A program made the position numbers and the translations under genes. A stretch of 64,000 nucleotides of DNA from Desulfonatronum thiosulfatophilum. Its GTDB lineage: Bacteria > Desulfobacterota > Desulfovibrionia > Desulfovibrionales > Desulfonatronaceae. Every line of letters begins with the position of its first letter. Positions within the stretch are counted from its first letter, which is position 1. Of the stretch, positions 37,756 to 46,123 are shown one piece after another. The notes under the pieces are model-generated. The model was not told the origin of the DNA, made no database searches, and worked only from the letters and a program-made list of their open reading frames with translations. The stretch covers positions 1 through 64,000 of the forward strand of contig NZ_FMXO01000012.1 of NCBI RefSeq assembly GCF_900104215.1, given 5' to 3'.

Positions 37756-38868
37756 CTAGGCCGAATCGATTTTGCCAATGGATAGACCTGCCAGCAACCT
37801 GTCGCGGATCTGTTTGGGATCCCAGGCCATGTTCCCCTGGCGGATCTCGAAGTGCAGATGGGGCCCCGTGGAGCGGCCGCTGGAGCCTACGGTGGCAATG
37901 CTTTGCCCGGCCTGGACCATGTCCCCGACCTTAACCCTGTTTCGTTCGTTATGGGCATAGTACGAACGCCACCCACCGGCATGCTCCAGGACCACCATGT
38001 TGCCGTAGCCCCCGCGCTGGCCCACGAAGACCACCCGCCCATCCCAGGCTGCATCGATGGGAGAGCCTTTGGGGGCGACCAAGTCGGTTCCGGCATGCCA
38101 GGACTGTTCTCCGGTAAAAGGATCATTGCGCCAGCCGAAGCCGGAACTGACGCGGCCCTGGAGAGGCCAGTGCATGGGGGGCAGGGACGTCGTGGCACCG
38201 ATGTCCTGAATTGGTGCGAGGCCGTGAACAAAACCGGGATGTTCCGGAACCACGCCGCCACGGTCTTCAATGGATTGAGCCAATGAACGGACCCGGCTCA
38301 TGACATTGCTGTTCGAGGCTATGGGGTGGGAGTTTATCACCCGTGAATCAGGCGGGGCGTAGGGCCCCTGCGCCGTGACGGTGGTTTGAGCGTTTGATTG
38401 CAGGGAAACCTTCAGGATTTCATCCTGATCCGTATTCTTTACGGGATCTGGTGGATCGTTCTCCATCGGAGGGAGAATGGTCATGCCCATGGGCTTGCCG
38501 ACGGGATCGCTGGCGCGAGTGGCCTGGACCTGGCTCTGGCGAAGTTGTTCGAAGATCATGTCTCCCAGGCCGATGCCGCCGCTGCGGGCCATGACCGTGG
38601 CCATTTCCATGTCGAAGTGCGACTGCCAGAATTCCTCTCCCTTGCCGTGCAATAACCCTTCCTTGGGCACGGTGGCCCGCATCTGCTTGAGCAGCTGATG
38701 CAGGAACAGAGCCTCGAAGTCCTGGCTGGCTTCCCGCAGCTTGCTTTCGCCCTTGGCGTCCGGAGATCCATCCAGACGCTGCTGCAGGCGGATCGCATCC
38801 AGACGCTGACGGACATCATCCTGCGCATTGCCGAGAAGCAGGGTTTTGTTATCCGGCAGGGGAAGCAT
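37756..38868 (-). CDS. flgJ: FlgJ-type rod-binding domain fused to M23 peptidase
   Basis: This 370-residue protein joins a FlgJ N-terminal rod-binding domain (SKLREASQDFEALFLHQLLKQMRATVP, about residues 42-110) to a C-terminal LytM/M23 endopeptidase. The Zn motif HAGTD (HxxxD) and HLHFEIR near the end mark an active M23 domain, with SSGFGWRNDPFTG before it. FlgJ of enterics carries a glucosaminidase instead, but both would open peptidoglycan for the rod. The linker of about 100 residues is Pro-, Asp- and Ser-rich. No signal peptide is seen, as expected if exported through the flagellar system. The ATG overlaps the flgI stop by one base, with GGAGG upstream. Confidence 0.9.
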   Translation of the reverse strand: MLPLPDNKTLLLGNAQDDVRQRLDAIRLQQRLDGSPDAKGESKLREASQDFEALFLHQLLKQMRATVPKEGLLHGKGEEFWQSHFDMEMATVMARSGGIGLGDMIFEQLRQSQVQATRASDPVGKPMGMTILPPMENDPPDPVKNTDQDEILKVSLQSNAQTTVTAQGPYAPPDSRVINSHPIASNSNVMSRVRSLAQSIEDRGGVVPEHPGFVHGLAPIQDIGATTSLPPMHWPLQGRVSSGFGWRNDPFTGEQSWHAGTDLVAPKGSPIDAAWDGRVVFVGQRGGYGNMVVLEHAGGWRSYYAHNERNRVKVGDMVQAGQSIATVGSSGRSTGPHLHFEIRQGNMAWDPKQIRDRLLAGLSIGKIDSA

Positions 38869-39992
38869 CAGATCACCTCCACATCCGCATGCAGCGCTCC
38901 GGCGGCTTTGAGCGTTCGTAAAATGGAAATTATATCGCGCGGGGTGGCGCCGATGGCGTTCAAGCCGTTTACCAGATCCTGCAGGGTCGCGCCTTCCAGC
39001 AGGGTCAGGCGCCGGTCCTCTTCACGAATCCCGAGTTCGGTGCGTGGAACAACCGCGGTCTGTCCCATGGAAAAAGGTTGGGGCTGGACCACTTCGGGGC
39101 GTTCAGCGACGACAATGTGCAGATTGCCATGGGCCACGGCCACTCTGGACAACCGGACGTTCTGACCGACGACCACGGTGCCGGTTTTCTCATCTACAAC
39201 GACCCGGGCACGGTTGTCCGGGGTGATGGGCAAGTTTTCCAAAGATGCGATGAAGGGAACCAGGTTCCCTTGATAGATGTCAGGAATGTCCACGACAATG
39301 GTGGAAATATCCGAGGCTCGGGCAAGGGCTGAACCGAAATTGGCATTGATCCTGTCCACGACCTGAACCGCCGTGGAAAAATCGCTGGTTTGCAGGTGCA
39401 GGGTTACGTTGTCCTGGTGGTTGAACTGGAAGGGGACTGAACGTTCCACTGTGGCCCCGTTGGGAATGATGCCGACCGTGGTGATGTTTTTCTGGGCTTG
39501 GGCTGCATCGCCGCCGGCGCTGAAACCGCCCAGCAGCAATGGACCCTGAGCCAGAGCGTATGTCTGTCCGTCCACGCCGCGCAAGGGCGTCATCAGCAGG
39601 ACGCCGCCCAGGAGACTGGAGGCATCGCCCACGGAGGAGACGGACACGTCCAAGCTTGATCCCGCCCTGGAGGAAACCGGCATCTGGGTCGTCACCATGA
39701 CGGCCGCCACGTTGCGCACGCGCAGTTTGGACTGATCCACGCGAACGCCCATTCGTTCCATCATGTTGGCCATGGATTGAATGGTGAACTCTGCCCCACG
39801 CCGGTCGCCCGTGCCGGAAAGCCCGACCACAAGGCCGTACCCGACCAACTGATTGGATCGTGTTCCGGAGAATGTGGCGATGTCCTTGATCCGCACGCTG
39901 GCCTGGGCGGGGTCGACGGCCGACGCGGCCAACACCACGCCCACGACCATGGTCAGAAAAACTGTTTGCGTGAAGGAATGTTTGCTTCGCAT
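38868..39992 (-). CDS. flgI: Flagellar P-ring protein FlgI
   Basis: This 374-residue protein forms the periplasmic P ring around the rod. A signal peptide ends about residue 31 (PAQA before [27 protein letters not shown]). [27 protein letters not shown] and the C-terminal [35 protein letters not shown] are strongly conserved. The ATG at 39992 was chosen because GGGAG lies seven bases upstream and a signal peptide follows. An in-frame ATG 23 codons earlier has no such site. Order flgH-flgI-flgJ is the usual one. Confidence 0.97.
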   Translation of the reverse strand: MRSKHSFTQTVFLTMVVGVVLAASAVDPAQASVRIKDIATFSGTRSNQLVGYGLVVGLSGTGDRRGAEFTIQSMANMMERMGVRVDQSKLRVRNVAAVMVTTQMPVSSRAGSSLDVSVSSVGDASSLLGGVLLMTPLRGVDGQTYALAQGPLLLGGFSAGGDAAQAQKNITTVGIIPNGATVERSVPFQFNHQDNVTLHLQTSDFSTAVQVVDRINANFGSALARASDISTIVVDIPDIYQGNLVPFIASLENLPITPDNRARVVVDEKTGTVVVGQNVRLSRVAVAHGNLHIVVAERPEVVQPQPFSMGQTAVVPRTELGIREEDRRLTLLEGATLQDLVNGLNAIGATPRDIISILRTLKAAGALHADVEVI

Positions 39993-40082
39993 GGAGAGAC
40001 TCCCGATGGGACCGTGAATGGAGATAAAATTAAACAAAAGCGATGTTGAGAATCTGTTCAACTTCCAAAATCTCGAACTATC

Positions 40083-40823
40083 CTAGAAAGGCCAGACATT
40101 GTCCAAGATTCGGGTCAGCCATCCCGGTCTCTGCTTGTCCGCCAGAATGCCCGTGCCATAGAACTCAATGGTGGCATCGGCCATCTGGGTCGAGAGGATG
40201 GTGTTGTCCGGATTGATGTCCGTGGAGCGGATCAGGCCATGGACCACGACGATTTGGGTCTCATTGTTCACTCTGGTTTCACGGGCGCCTTCCACCTGCA
40301 GCAGGCCGTTGGGCAGGACCTGAACCACCCGGGCGCCAACCGTGGCGCTGATCTTGGACTCGCGCCGGGTTTCTCCGTCGCCCTTGAAGGAGCTGGAAGA
40401 ATTGGCGCTGATGAGCGGGGTTGCTCCGAACTGGTCGCGGTTGATGCCAAGAATCGGAAGGCCCAGATTGACCAGCCGCTGATCCAGGAGGTGCTCGATG
40501 CTCATGCCCGTGCTGGAATCCCGCGACGTATCCGTGGTGGCTCTGTTTTGGGCCTTGGTTTCCTCGACAACCTTGATCTGTACGATATCGCCGACTCTTC
40601 GGGCACGATTGTCCGCAAAGAGCAGCTCCGCGCTGGCTGGATTGAAAAGAGAGCCGGGGTTAAGTTCCGCGGGCTGAGGGAGGTCTACGGTCTGCGTCAG
40701 TATCGGGGCGGGCATGCTCTGGGTCCTGGCCGGTGCGCAGCCAAAGCTGGCCATGAGCATCGCCGACAGGGCCAGAAGGACAAGGGTTTTGCTCTTGCGT
40801 GAAACTTTGTGCATCTTCTTCAT
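40083..40823 (-). CDS. flgH: Flagellar L-ring lipoprotein FlgH
   Basis: This 246-residue outer-membrane lipoprotein forms the L ring. The signal peptide ends in a lipobox-like SFGC with Cys29. Family motifs include SLFNPASAELLFADNRARRVGDIVQIKVVEETKAQN, VGARVVQVLPNGLLQVEGARETRVNNETQIVVVHGLIRSTDI and ISTQMADATIEFYGTGILADKQRPGW-like text near the end. GGGAG lies upstream of the ATG. A L ring together with a P ring shows a Gram-negative envelope. The gene lies between flgA and flgI with gaps of 58 and 90 bases. Confidence 0.97.
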   Translation of the reverse strand: MKKMHKVSRKSKTLVLLALSAMLMASFGCAPARTQSMPAPILTQTVDLPQPAELNPGSLFNPASAELLFADNRARRVGDIVQIKVVEETKAQNRATTDTSRDSSTGMSIEHLLDQRLVNLGLPILGINRDQFGATPLISANSSSSFKGDGETRRESKISATVGARVVQVLPNGLLQVEGARETRVNNETQIVVVHGLIRSTDINPDNTILSTQMADATIEFYGTGILADKQRPGWLTRILDNVWPF

Positions 40824-40881
40824 TTTACTTGCTCCCTTTTATTGCCGATGGCGGCCTGAATAACCGGCGGCCAGGTCAGAT

Positions 40882-41904
40882 TCATCGCACCACCACGGTT
40901 TCAAAATCCCGAATCCGGGCCAGGACTTCATTGTTATTTTGCAAGTTCCGCACCGCGATGGTTTCGCCGATGGCTCCGTCTTGCAGCGCTTGGACCTGGA
41001 TCTGGAGCCGAACCAGTTCTCCCTCATACAGCAAATTGACATGATCCCCTCGACGAATGGCCGGCAACGGTTCCAAGGCGGAAAGATAGATCACCTGGTC
41101 CATGCCCACCGGGGTGCGGATCTGCCAGGGGCCGCCGGTCCCATCCCAAACCTGGTCCCGCAGATACGCCAGGTTCTTGCGATGGAAGGTGATCTCGTCC
41201 AGGTCCAGCGGTGTTCCCCTGTTCATGGGACGGGTCGCGCAGGGAACGGTCTGCCAGACGTCCAGAAATACAGTGCCGGTAATTCTTCGGGAAATCCGCC
41301 CGTCCACGGAGCGGATCAGAAAGCGAAGGCTGTTCCGGCCAGGACGCAGCTCCGCGGCCGGCTCGATCTCCAGAGCATCCTGGGCGTGGGGCAGAAAGAT
41401 GTGGCCTGGAAGACGGAAGTCGCGGAAAGATACTTCTTCACCAAGATTACTGGTCTTCGGGGTCAAAAAAGTGACGACGCGGGAGCGAATTTCCTCTTCC
41501 AGGAAAACCTGTCCTCCTCCCTGCAAGACGAACTGGGAAGGAAGCCGGGCCGAGGCCGCCGCATGGCCAATATGCTGCCGGAGAAGGCCTGCCAGTCGTT
41601 CTTGTGAAAAAGACATGGTTTTGCCGGGTTCAGGGGCCGGCCACATCGGCTGTTCGGAAAGTTTTGCCCACTGGGAGCGTCCATGATCCGTCAAGGGAAC
41701 GGCAATGTCGCCGAAGCGCACAATGTCGCCCTCCACGGCAGCTACAGGATGCACCAGGTAATGCCAGTAGCCGCGCTGGGCGTCGGCAGGATTCACCGCA
41801 AAAAGGAAAAAGAGGATAAGTACAGACCAGGCAACGATAAAATGCAAATTGCAAAAGCAGGATCGCATTAACCGCACCGTCTTGTTCATGGCTGTCTTAT
41901 CCAT
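40882..41904 (-). CDS. flgA: P-ring assembly chaperone FlgA
   Basis: This 340-residue periplasmic protein helps FlgI assemble. A signal peptide (VAWSVLILFFLFAV) ends near residue 42 (ADA before QRGYW). The C-terminal SAF-type domain is recognisable in TRPMNRGTPLDLDEITFHRKNL, IRRGDHVNLLYEGELVRLQIQVQALQDGAIGETIAVRNLQNNNEVLARI. It is longer than enteric FlgA by about 120 residues at the N-terminal side, which is common in this group. Alternative ATG codons lie 5 and 12 codons downstream and no start has a strong ribosome-binding site. It follows flgG after 15 bases. Confidence 0.92.
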   Translation of the reverse strand: MDKTAMNKTVRLMRSCFCNLHFIVAWSVLILFFLFAVNPADAQRGYWHYLVHPVAAVEGDIVRFGDIAVPLTDHGRSQWAKLSEQPMWPAPEPGKTMSFSQERLAGLLRQHIGHAAASARLPSQFVLQGGGQVFLEEEIRSRVVTFLTPKTSNLGEEVSFRDFRLPGHIFLPHAQDALEIEPAAELRPGRNSLRFLIRSVDGRISRRITGTVFLDVWQTVPCATRPMNRGTPLDLDEITFHRKNLAYLRDQVWDGTGGPWQIRTPVGMDQVIYLSALEPLPAIRRGDHVNLLYEGELVRLQIQVQALQDGAIGETIAVRNLQNNNEVLARIRDFETVVVR

Positions 41905-41919
41905 CGAAGATTCTGGAGG

Positions 41920-42702
41920 TTACCGCTTGATCTGGTTTGCCGTCTGCAGCATCTGGTCGGAAGTCATGATGGCCTTGGAGTTGACCTCATAAGCGCGTTG
42001 CCCGGTAATCAGCTTGACCATCTCTTCAACCATGTCAACATTTGAACCTTCAAGAAAACCCTGGGCGATGGAGCCCACATTTTCCTCGCCGGGGACGCCT
42101 TCCACGGGATCGCCGGAGGCTTCCGTCGGCAGATAGAGGTTCCGGCCGATACTGTTCAGTCCCGGCGAGTTGACGAAGGTGAATAAGGGAATGTCCGCGC
42201 CGGCCAACTCATCGCCAAATTTGTCCATGGCCACGATTCTACCGTTTTCCGTGACCACAATGTTTTGCGTTTCAAAAGGTACGTTGAATTCCGGCTGCAG
42301 GGGGTAACCATTTGCTGTGACTACTCGCCCATCATTGTCCAGCTTGAAGGCCCCGGCCCGGGTGTAGGCAAAATCCCCATTTGCCTCGACCTGAAAGAAG
42401 CCGTCTCCTTCTATGGCCAGATCCAGCGGGTTGCCGGTGTTCTGGAAAGCGCCAACGGAGAATTCCTTGTGCACGGTTACCGGGCGCACGCCCATTCCCA
42501 CCTGCAGTCCGGTGGGGATTCGGTCGCCGTCGGCTGTTGCGGCGCCGGCGATTTTCAAAGTCTGGTACATCAGGTCCTCGAATTCGGCCCGGCTTTTTTT
42601 AAATCCTGTGGTGCTGATGTTGGCCAGGTTGTTGGACGTTACGTCGATATTCATCTGCATGGCCATCATGCCTGAGGCAGCGGTCCATAGTGAGCGCATC
42701 AT
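41920..42702 (-). CDS. flgG: Distal rod protein FlgG
   Basis: This 260-residue protein forms the distal rod. MMRSLWTAASGMMAMQMNIDVTSNNLANISTTGFKKSRAEFEDLMYQ is the diagnostic FlgG N terminus. The C-terminal LEGSNVDMVEEMVKLITGQRAYEVNSKAIMTSDQMLQTANQI is also canonical. Length equals the E. coli protein. It follows flgF after 31 bases with GGAGG-like sequence upstream. Export is by the flagellar type III apparatus, so no signal peptide is present. Confidence 0.98.
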   Translation of the reverse strand: MMRSLWTAASGMMAMQMNIDVTSNNLANISTTGFKKSRAEFEDLMYQTLKIAGAATADGDRIPTGLQVGMGVRPVTVHKEFSVGAFQNTGNPLDLAIEGDGFFQVEANGDFAYTRAGAFKLDNDGRVVTANGYPLQPEFNVPFETQNIVVTENGRIVAMDKFGDELAGADIPLFTFVNSPGLNSIGRNLYLPTEASGDPVEGVPGEENVGSIAQGFLEGSNVDMVEEMVKLITGQRAYEVNSKAIMTSDQMLQTANQIKR

Positions 42703-42733
42703 TGGAATGTTCCTCCGTTGTGTTGTTCAGTCG

Positions 42734-43510
42734 TTACCTGGGACTAGCAACTTCGCGGATCAACTTCTGGTCCGCTTCCTGGGTGGTGTGCATCACTTTC
42801 TGATAGGCTTCGAAAGTACGATGGGCGTCGATCATGTTGACCATCTCCTTGACCACCTCGACATTGGCGGATTCCAGATACCCCTGCGCCACCGTCACGT
42901 TGCCCGCGGGCATTTCCGCGGCCTGAACTCCCGGCCGAATCCGAAACATGTTCTGCCCCAGTTTCTCCAGGACCTGCAGGTTTTCAAAGGTCACCAGATC
43001 CATGTTGCCAATGGGTTCGCCATTGGCCTGAATGTCACCTGCCGGACCGATGACCACGCGGGCGCCGGGCTCAATGTTGACCGGCCCTCCGTTGACAAGA
43101 ACCGGAAAACCCTGCCCGGTGACCAATTGCCCGTTCGGTGTGAGTCGGAAATTGCCGTTGCGGGTGTAGAAGTCGCCTTCCAGGGGGCGGACCTTGAAAA
43201 ACCCCTCGCCGCTGAGAGCGACATCCAGAGGATTGCCGGTCTCCCGGATCGTTCCCTGGGAGAAATCAATATGGCTCAGGGAGATGCGCGTCTGGGCCAT
43301 CTCGTCGGGCACGGGCAGGAGCGACTTTTCATTGATGGCGGAAATCGGATCCAGCATATCGTGTCCCAGACGTGCGAAGACATCCTGGAAGGCCAGCGTT
43401 TCCCCTTTATAGCCCGTGGTGTTCACGTTCGCCAAATTATTGGCGGTATTTGCCAAGCGATGTTCTTGCGTCAGTGCGCCGAATAGGGCGTTATACATGC
43501 TGGTTTGCAT
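42734..43510 (-). CDS. flgF: Proximal rod protein FlgF
   Basis: This 258-residue rod protein shows the shared N-terminal motif NALFGALTQEHRLANTANNLANVNTTGYKGETLAFQDVF and the C-terminal ESANVEVVKEMVNMIDAHRTFEAYQKVM. NIMGEPI-like text within the middle and the order before flgG support FlgF over other rod proteins. The ATG at 43510 follows GGAGG after seven bases. The frame is open 87 codons further upstream through the tRNA region, but that part is not coding. It is the first gene of a long minus-strand flagellar unit with a sigma-54 promoter just upstream. Confidence 0.95.
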   Translation of the reverse strand: MQTSMYNALFGALTQEHRLANTANNLANVNTTGYKGETLAFQDVFARLGHDMLDPISAINEKSLLPVPDEMAQTRISLSHIDFSQGTIRETGNPLDVALSGEGFFKVRPLEGDFYTRNGNFRLTPNGQLVTGQGFPVLVNGGPVNIEPGARVVIGPAGDIQANGEPIGNMDLVTFENLQVLEKLGQNMFRIRPGVQAAEMPAGNVTVAQGYLESANVEVVKEMVNMIDAHRTFEAYQKVMHTTQEADQKLIREVASPR

Positions 43511-43534
43511 TGCGGTTCCTCCCGAATTCCGGGT

Positions 43535-43553
43535 AAAGCAAATTCCAAGCCAA
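43535..43553 (-). promoter_or_regulatory. Sigma-54 promoter of the flgF unit
   Basis: On the minus strand TTGGCTTGG and TTTGCTTT place GG and GC exactly ten bases apart, as required at -24/-12. The ATG of flgF lies about 28 bases from the -12 element. Sigma-54 control of rod and ring genes is usual in flagellar hierarchies with FliA at the next level. Confidence 0.75.
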
Positions 43554-43618
43554 TTTTTCCAGAAAGCCGGCTTGACAAACCCCCACGCTTTGAGCATACG
43601 AAGCGTTGCGAATTGCGG

Positions 43619-43694
43619 GCGGGTGTAGCTCAGCTGGTAGAGTACAAGCTTCCCAAGCTTGGTGTCGCGGGTTCGACTCCCGTCGCCCGCTCCA
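43619..43694 (+). tRNA. tRNA-Gly(CCC)
   Basis: A 76-base cloverleaf with encoded CCA. The acceptor stem is GCGGGTG with CGCCCGC (one G-T pair). The D arm begins TAGCTCAG. The anticodon stem CAAGC/GCTTG encloses loop TTCCCAA with anticodon CCC, and the T arm contains GGTTCGACT. The anticodon reads GGG codons for glycine, and the discriminator T fits tRNA-Gly. It lies between divergent flagellar and translation operons. Confidence 0.95.
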
Positions 43695-43794
43695 TTTCTT
43701 GCAGCATCCTGATCGGTTGCGGCCCGGCCGCTAAACAATATTGAACGAACGGGGTGGGCCATCGGGTCCACCTTTTTTTTGGGTTTTTGATTAC

Positions 43795-44280
43795 ATGCAG
43801 ATCTCTTCCGATTCCCGGCAACAGCCGAACCAAATCGTAAATCACCTTGAATCCCTGATTTTGCCCGTAGTTCACGGCCTTGGCCTGGAGCTGTGGGGCA
43901 CTGAGTATCTTGCCTCCGGGCGCAAGGGCCTGATTCGCATCTTCATCGAATGCGAGGGCGGGGTGACCATCGACCAATGCGCCCAGGTCAGTCGGCAACT
44001 GGGGCCTGCCCTGGAAATGGACGAGACCCTTCCGGGCACATTCACCCTGGAGGTTTCTTCGCCGGGGCTGGAGCGCAAATTTTTTCAGCCGGACCAGATG
44101 AAGGAGTATATTGGGCGTACGGTGCACGCCCTGCTCCACGAGCCCTTGGATGGATGCAAATCTTTTCGCGGGGAGCTCCTCTCGGTGGAAGATGCGGTAA
44201 TCACGTTGGAGCACAGTGCGGATCGGATTGCATTGGCATGGGATCAAATCAAAAAAATCAACCTGGTTCATATCTTCTAA
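43795..44280 (+). CDS. rimP: Ribosome maturation factor RimP
   Basis: This 161-residue protein helps 30S subunit maturation. PVVHGLGLELWGTEYLASGRKGLIRIFIEC, GVTIDQCAQVSRQLGPALEMDE and FTLEVSSPGLERKFF are the conserved blocks, and the C-terminal SH3-like domain contains FRGELLSVEDAVITL. The ATG at 43795 was taken. A TTG 18 codons upstream also keeps the frame but its residues do not fit the family. It is the first gene of the rimP-nusA-infB order found in most bacteria, 149 bases before nusA. Confidence 0.94.
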   Translation: MQISSDSRQQPNQIVNHLESLILPVVHGLGLELWGTEYLASGRKGLIRIFIECEGGVTIDQCAQVSRQLGPALEMDETLPGTFTLEVSSPGLERKFFQPDQMKEYIGRTVHALLHEPLDGCKSFRGELLSVEDAVITLEHSADRIALAWDQIKKINLVHIF

Positions 44281-44429
44281 GCAAAGTCCATCCGTAGCAG
44301 ATCGTACGCGGGGACCCTGCCCGGAAACGAACCGTCCGGCCTCGTCGACGAAACGACGGCAACGGGTGAGATTCAATCACGGGCTCAGATGATTTTGACC
44401 ATAAGAGCAAGTATATCCTGGAGGACGAC

Positions 44430-45869
44430 ATGAGTGCCGAACTGCGCAAGGCAATCGAGCAGATAAGCAAGGACAGAGGGATCGACAAGGATCTCCTGAT
44501 AGACACCCTGGAACGTGCCGTGCGCTCCTCCGTGACGAAGAAGCTGGGTGAGGACGTGGACATTGAAGTGACCTTCAATGAGGACAAGGGCGGTTTTGAT
44601 GTCTATCAGTTCAAGCGGGTGGTTCAGGAAATCAAGGACCCGATCAGCGAAATTCTTCTGGAAGACGCCAAAAATCACGACCCGAACGTCCAGGTCGACG
44701 ATGAACTCGGATTTGAGCTGAAAGTGGAGGATCTCGGCCGCATTGCCGCTCAATCCGCCAAACAGGTCATCATTCAGCGGATGCGCGAGGCGGAGCAGGA
44801 AATCATTTACGAAGAGTACAAGGATCGCAAGCGCGAAATCGTCAGCGGCACCATTCAGCGCCGCGATCGTTCCGGCTGGATCATCAACCTCGGACGTACC
44901 GAGGCCTTGCTGCCCAAGGAAGAGCAGATTTCCAAGGAGCGCTTTCGGCGCGGGGATCAGATCCAGGCCCTGCTCTACGATGTCCGCAAGGAAGGACGTG
45001 GGCCGCAGATCATTGTCTCCCGTTCCCATCCTGATTATCTGACGGTGCTGTTCAATCGCGAAGTACCGGAAGTCGCGGATGGTTTCGTTCGGATCATGGG
45101 CGTGGCCAGGGATCCGGGCAGCCGTGCAAAAGTGGCGGTCATGTCCACGGACCGCGACGTGGATCCCGTTGGCGCCTGTGTCGGCGTTCGCGGTTCACGG
45201 ATCCAGAATATCGTCCAGGAACTGCGCGGCGAGAGGATCGACATCATCGTCTGGAGTCCTGAAATCACCACCTATGCCGTAAATGCCCTATCGCCGGCCA
45301 GAATTTCGCGCATTACGGTGGACGAAGAAGACGGCGTGCTGGAAGTCGTTGTTCCGGATGATCAGCTGACGCTGGCCATCGGACGCAAAGGCCAGAACGT
45401 CAAGCTGGCGGCTAAGCTTCTGGGCTGGAAGATCGATATTTTTACCGAAAGCAGATACGGAGCCATGTACAAGGACCGCCAAAGCCTGGAGCAGTTGGCC
45501 AACGTGGCGGAAATACCTTTTGAAGCTTTTCTCGCGGCCGGTTTTGACGGCGCCACGGCTGTGGCCGAGGCCGAGGACGAGCAGCTTTTGGCCATCCAGG
45601 GACTGGATGCGGAGAAGGTCGCCGACATTCGTTCGGCCATCAACTTCCTTGGGCTGGATGGGCGCATGGAAGAAGGTGACGGCGCAGTGAGCGACGCCGA
45701 AGGCGAATCCAATGCGGAGGTCTCGGAGGTTGATGCAGTTCTGGATGAATCGGAGATGGACGAAGAAGGAGATCTTGCCGCACGACAAATGGAGCAACGT
45801 GATTCCTCCGAGATCGAAGATGCTGAAGAACCTGTATCGGGTGATCCCGGGTCTGCTCCACTGAAATAA
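44430..45869 (+). CDS. nusA: Transcription termination/antitermination factor NusA
   Basis: This 479-residue protein binds RNA polymerase and RNA. The N-terminal domain (ELRKAIEQISKDRGIDKDLLIDTLERAVRSS) is followed by an S1 domain (IVSGTIQRRDRSGWIINLGRTEALLPKEEQI), KH1 (GACVGVRGSRIQNIVQELRGERIDIIVWS) and KH2 (LAIGRKGQNVKLAAKLLGWKIDI). One helix-hairpin-like repeat follows (VAEAEDEQLLAIQGLDAEKVADIRSA). The last 60 residues are acidic and low in complexity. TGGAGG lies before the ATG. The stop and the ylxR start share a base. Confidence 0.97.
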   Translation: MSAELRKAIEQISKDRGIDKDLLIDTLERAVRSSVTKKLGEDVDIEVTFNEDKGGFDVYQFKRVVQEIKDPISEILLEDAKNHDPNVQVDDELGFELKVEDLGRIAAQSAKQVIIQRMREAEQEIIYEEYKDRKREIVSGTIQRRDRSGWIINLGRTEALLPKEEQISKERFRRGDQIQALLYDVRKEGRGPQIIVSRSHPDYLTVLFNREVPEVADGFVRIMGVARDPGSRAKVAVMSTDRDVDPVGACVGVRGSRIQNIVQELRGERIDIIVWSPEITTYAVNALSPARISRITVDEEDGVLEVVVPDDQLTLAIGRKGQNVKLAAKLLGWKIDIFTESRYGAMYKDRQSLEQLANVAEIPFEAFLAAGFDGATAVAEAEDEQLLAIQGLDAEKVADIRSAINFLGLDGRMEEGDGAVSDAEGESNAEVSEVDAVLDESEMDEEGDLAARQMEQRDSSEIEDAEEPVSGDPGSAPLK

Positions 45870-46123
45870 TGGGTCGTCAGGATCGCCCGGAGCCAAGCAT
45901 TGCGCATGTTGCCATACGCATGTGCGTTGTCTGCCGCAACAGGTTTCCAAAGACCGAACTGCTCCGTTTTATTTTCGATTCGGAGCGGGGCCAGGTTGCG
46001 GATCCTCGGCAGCGGTTGCCTGGGCGGGGTTGTTACGTATGCAAAACAGAATCATGTTTGGATAAATTGACGTCGACGAGGATACGTCGGAAGCGGTGCA
46101 AGGGAGAAATGCATGGCCAATAA
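45869..46123 (+). CDS. ylxR: YlxR family RNA-binding protein (DUF448)
   Basis: This 84-residue protein belongs to the YlxR family found between nusA and infB, thought to bind RNA. The motif [21 protein letters not shown] and [19 protein letters not shown] give the two Cys pairs and the GRGxYVC core. The C terminus is basic ([11 protein letters not shown]). It overlaps nusA by one base and infB by eleven bases. Confidence 0.93.
   Translation: MGRQDRPEPSIAHVAIRMCVVCRNRFPKTELLRFIFDSERGQVADPRQRLPGRGCYVCKTESCLDKLTSTRIRRKRCKGEMHGQ

Noticed and set aside
43505-43744. Short plus-strand frame with AQLVEYKLPKLGVAGSTPVARS
   Set aside because: This is the familiar false translation of a tRNA gene; the tRNA-Gly lies exactly there.
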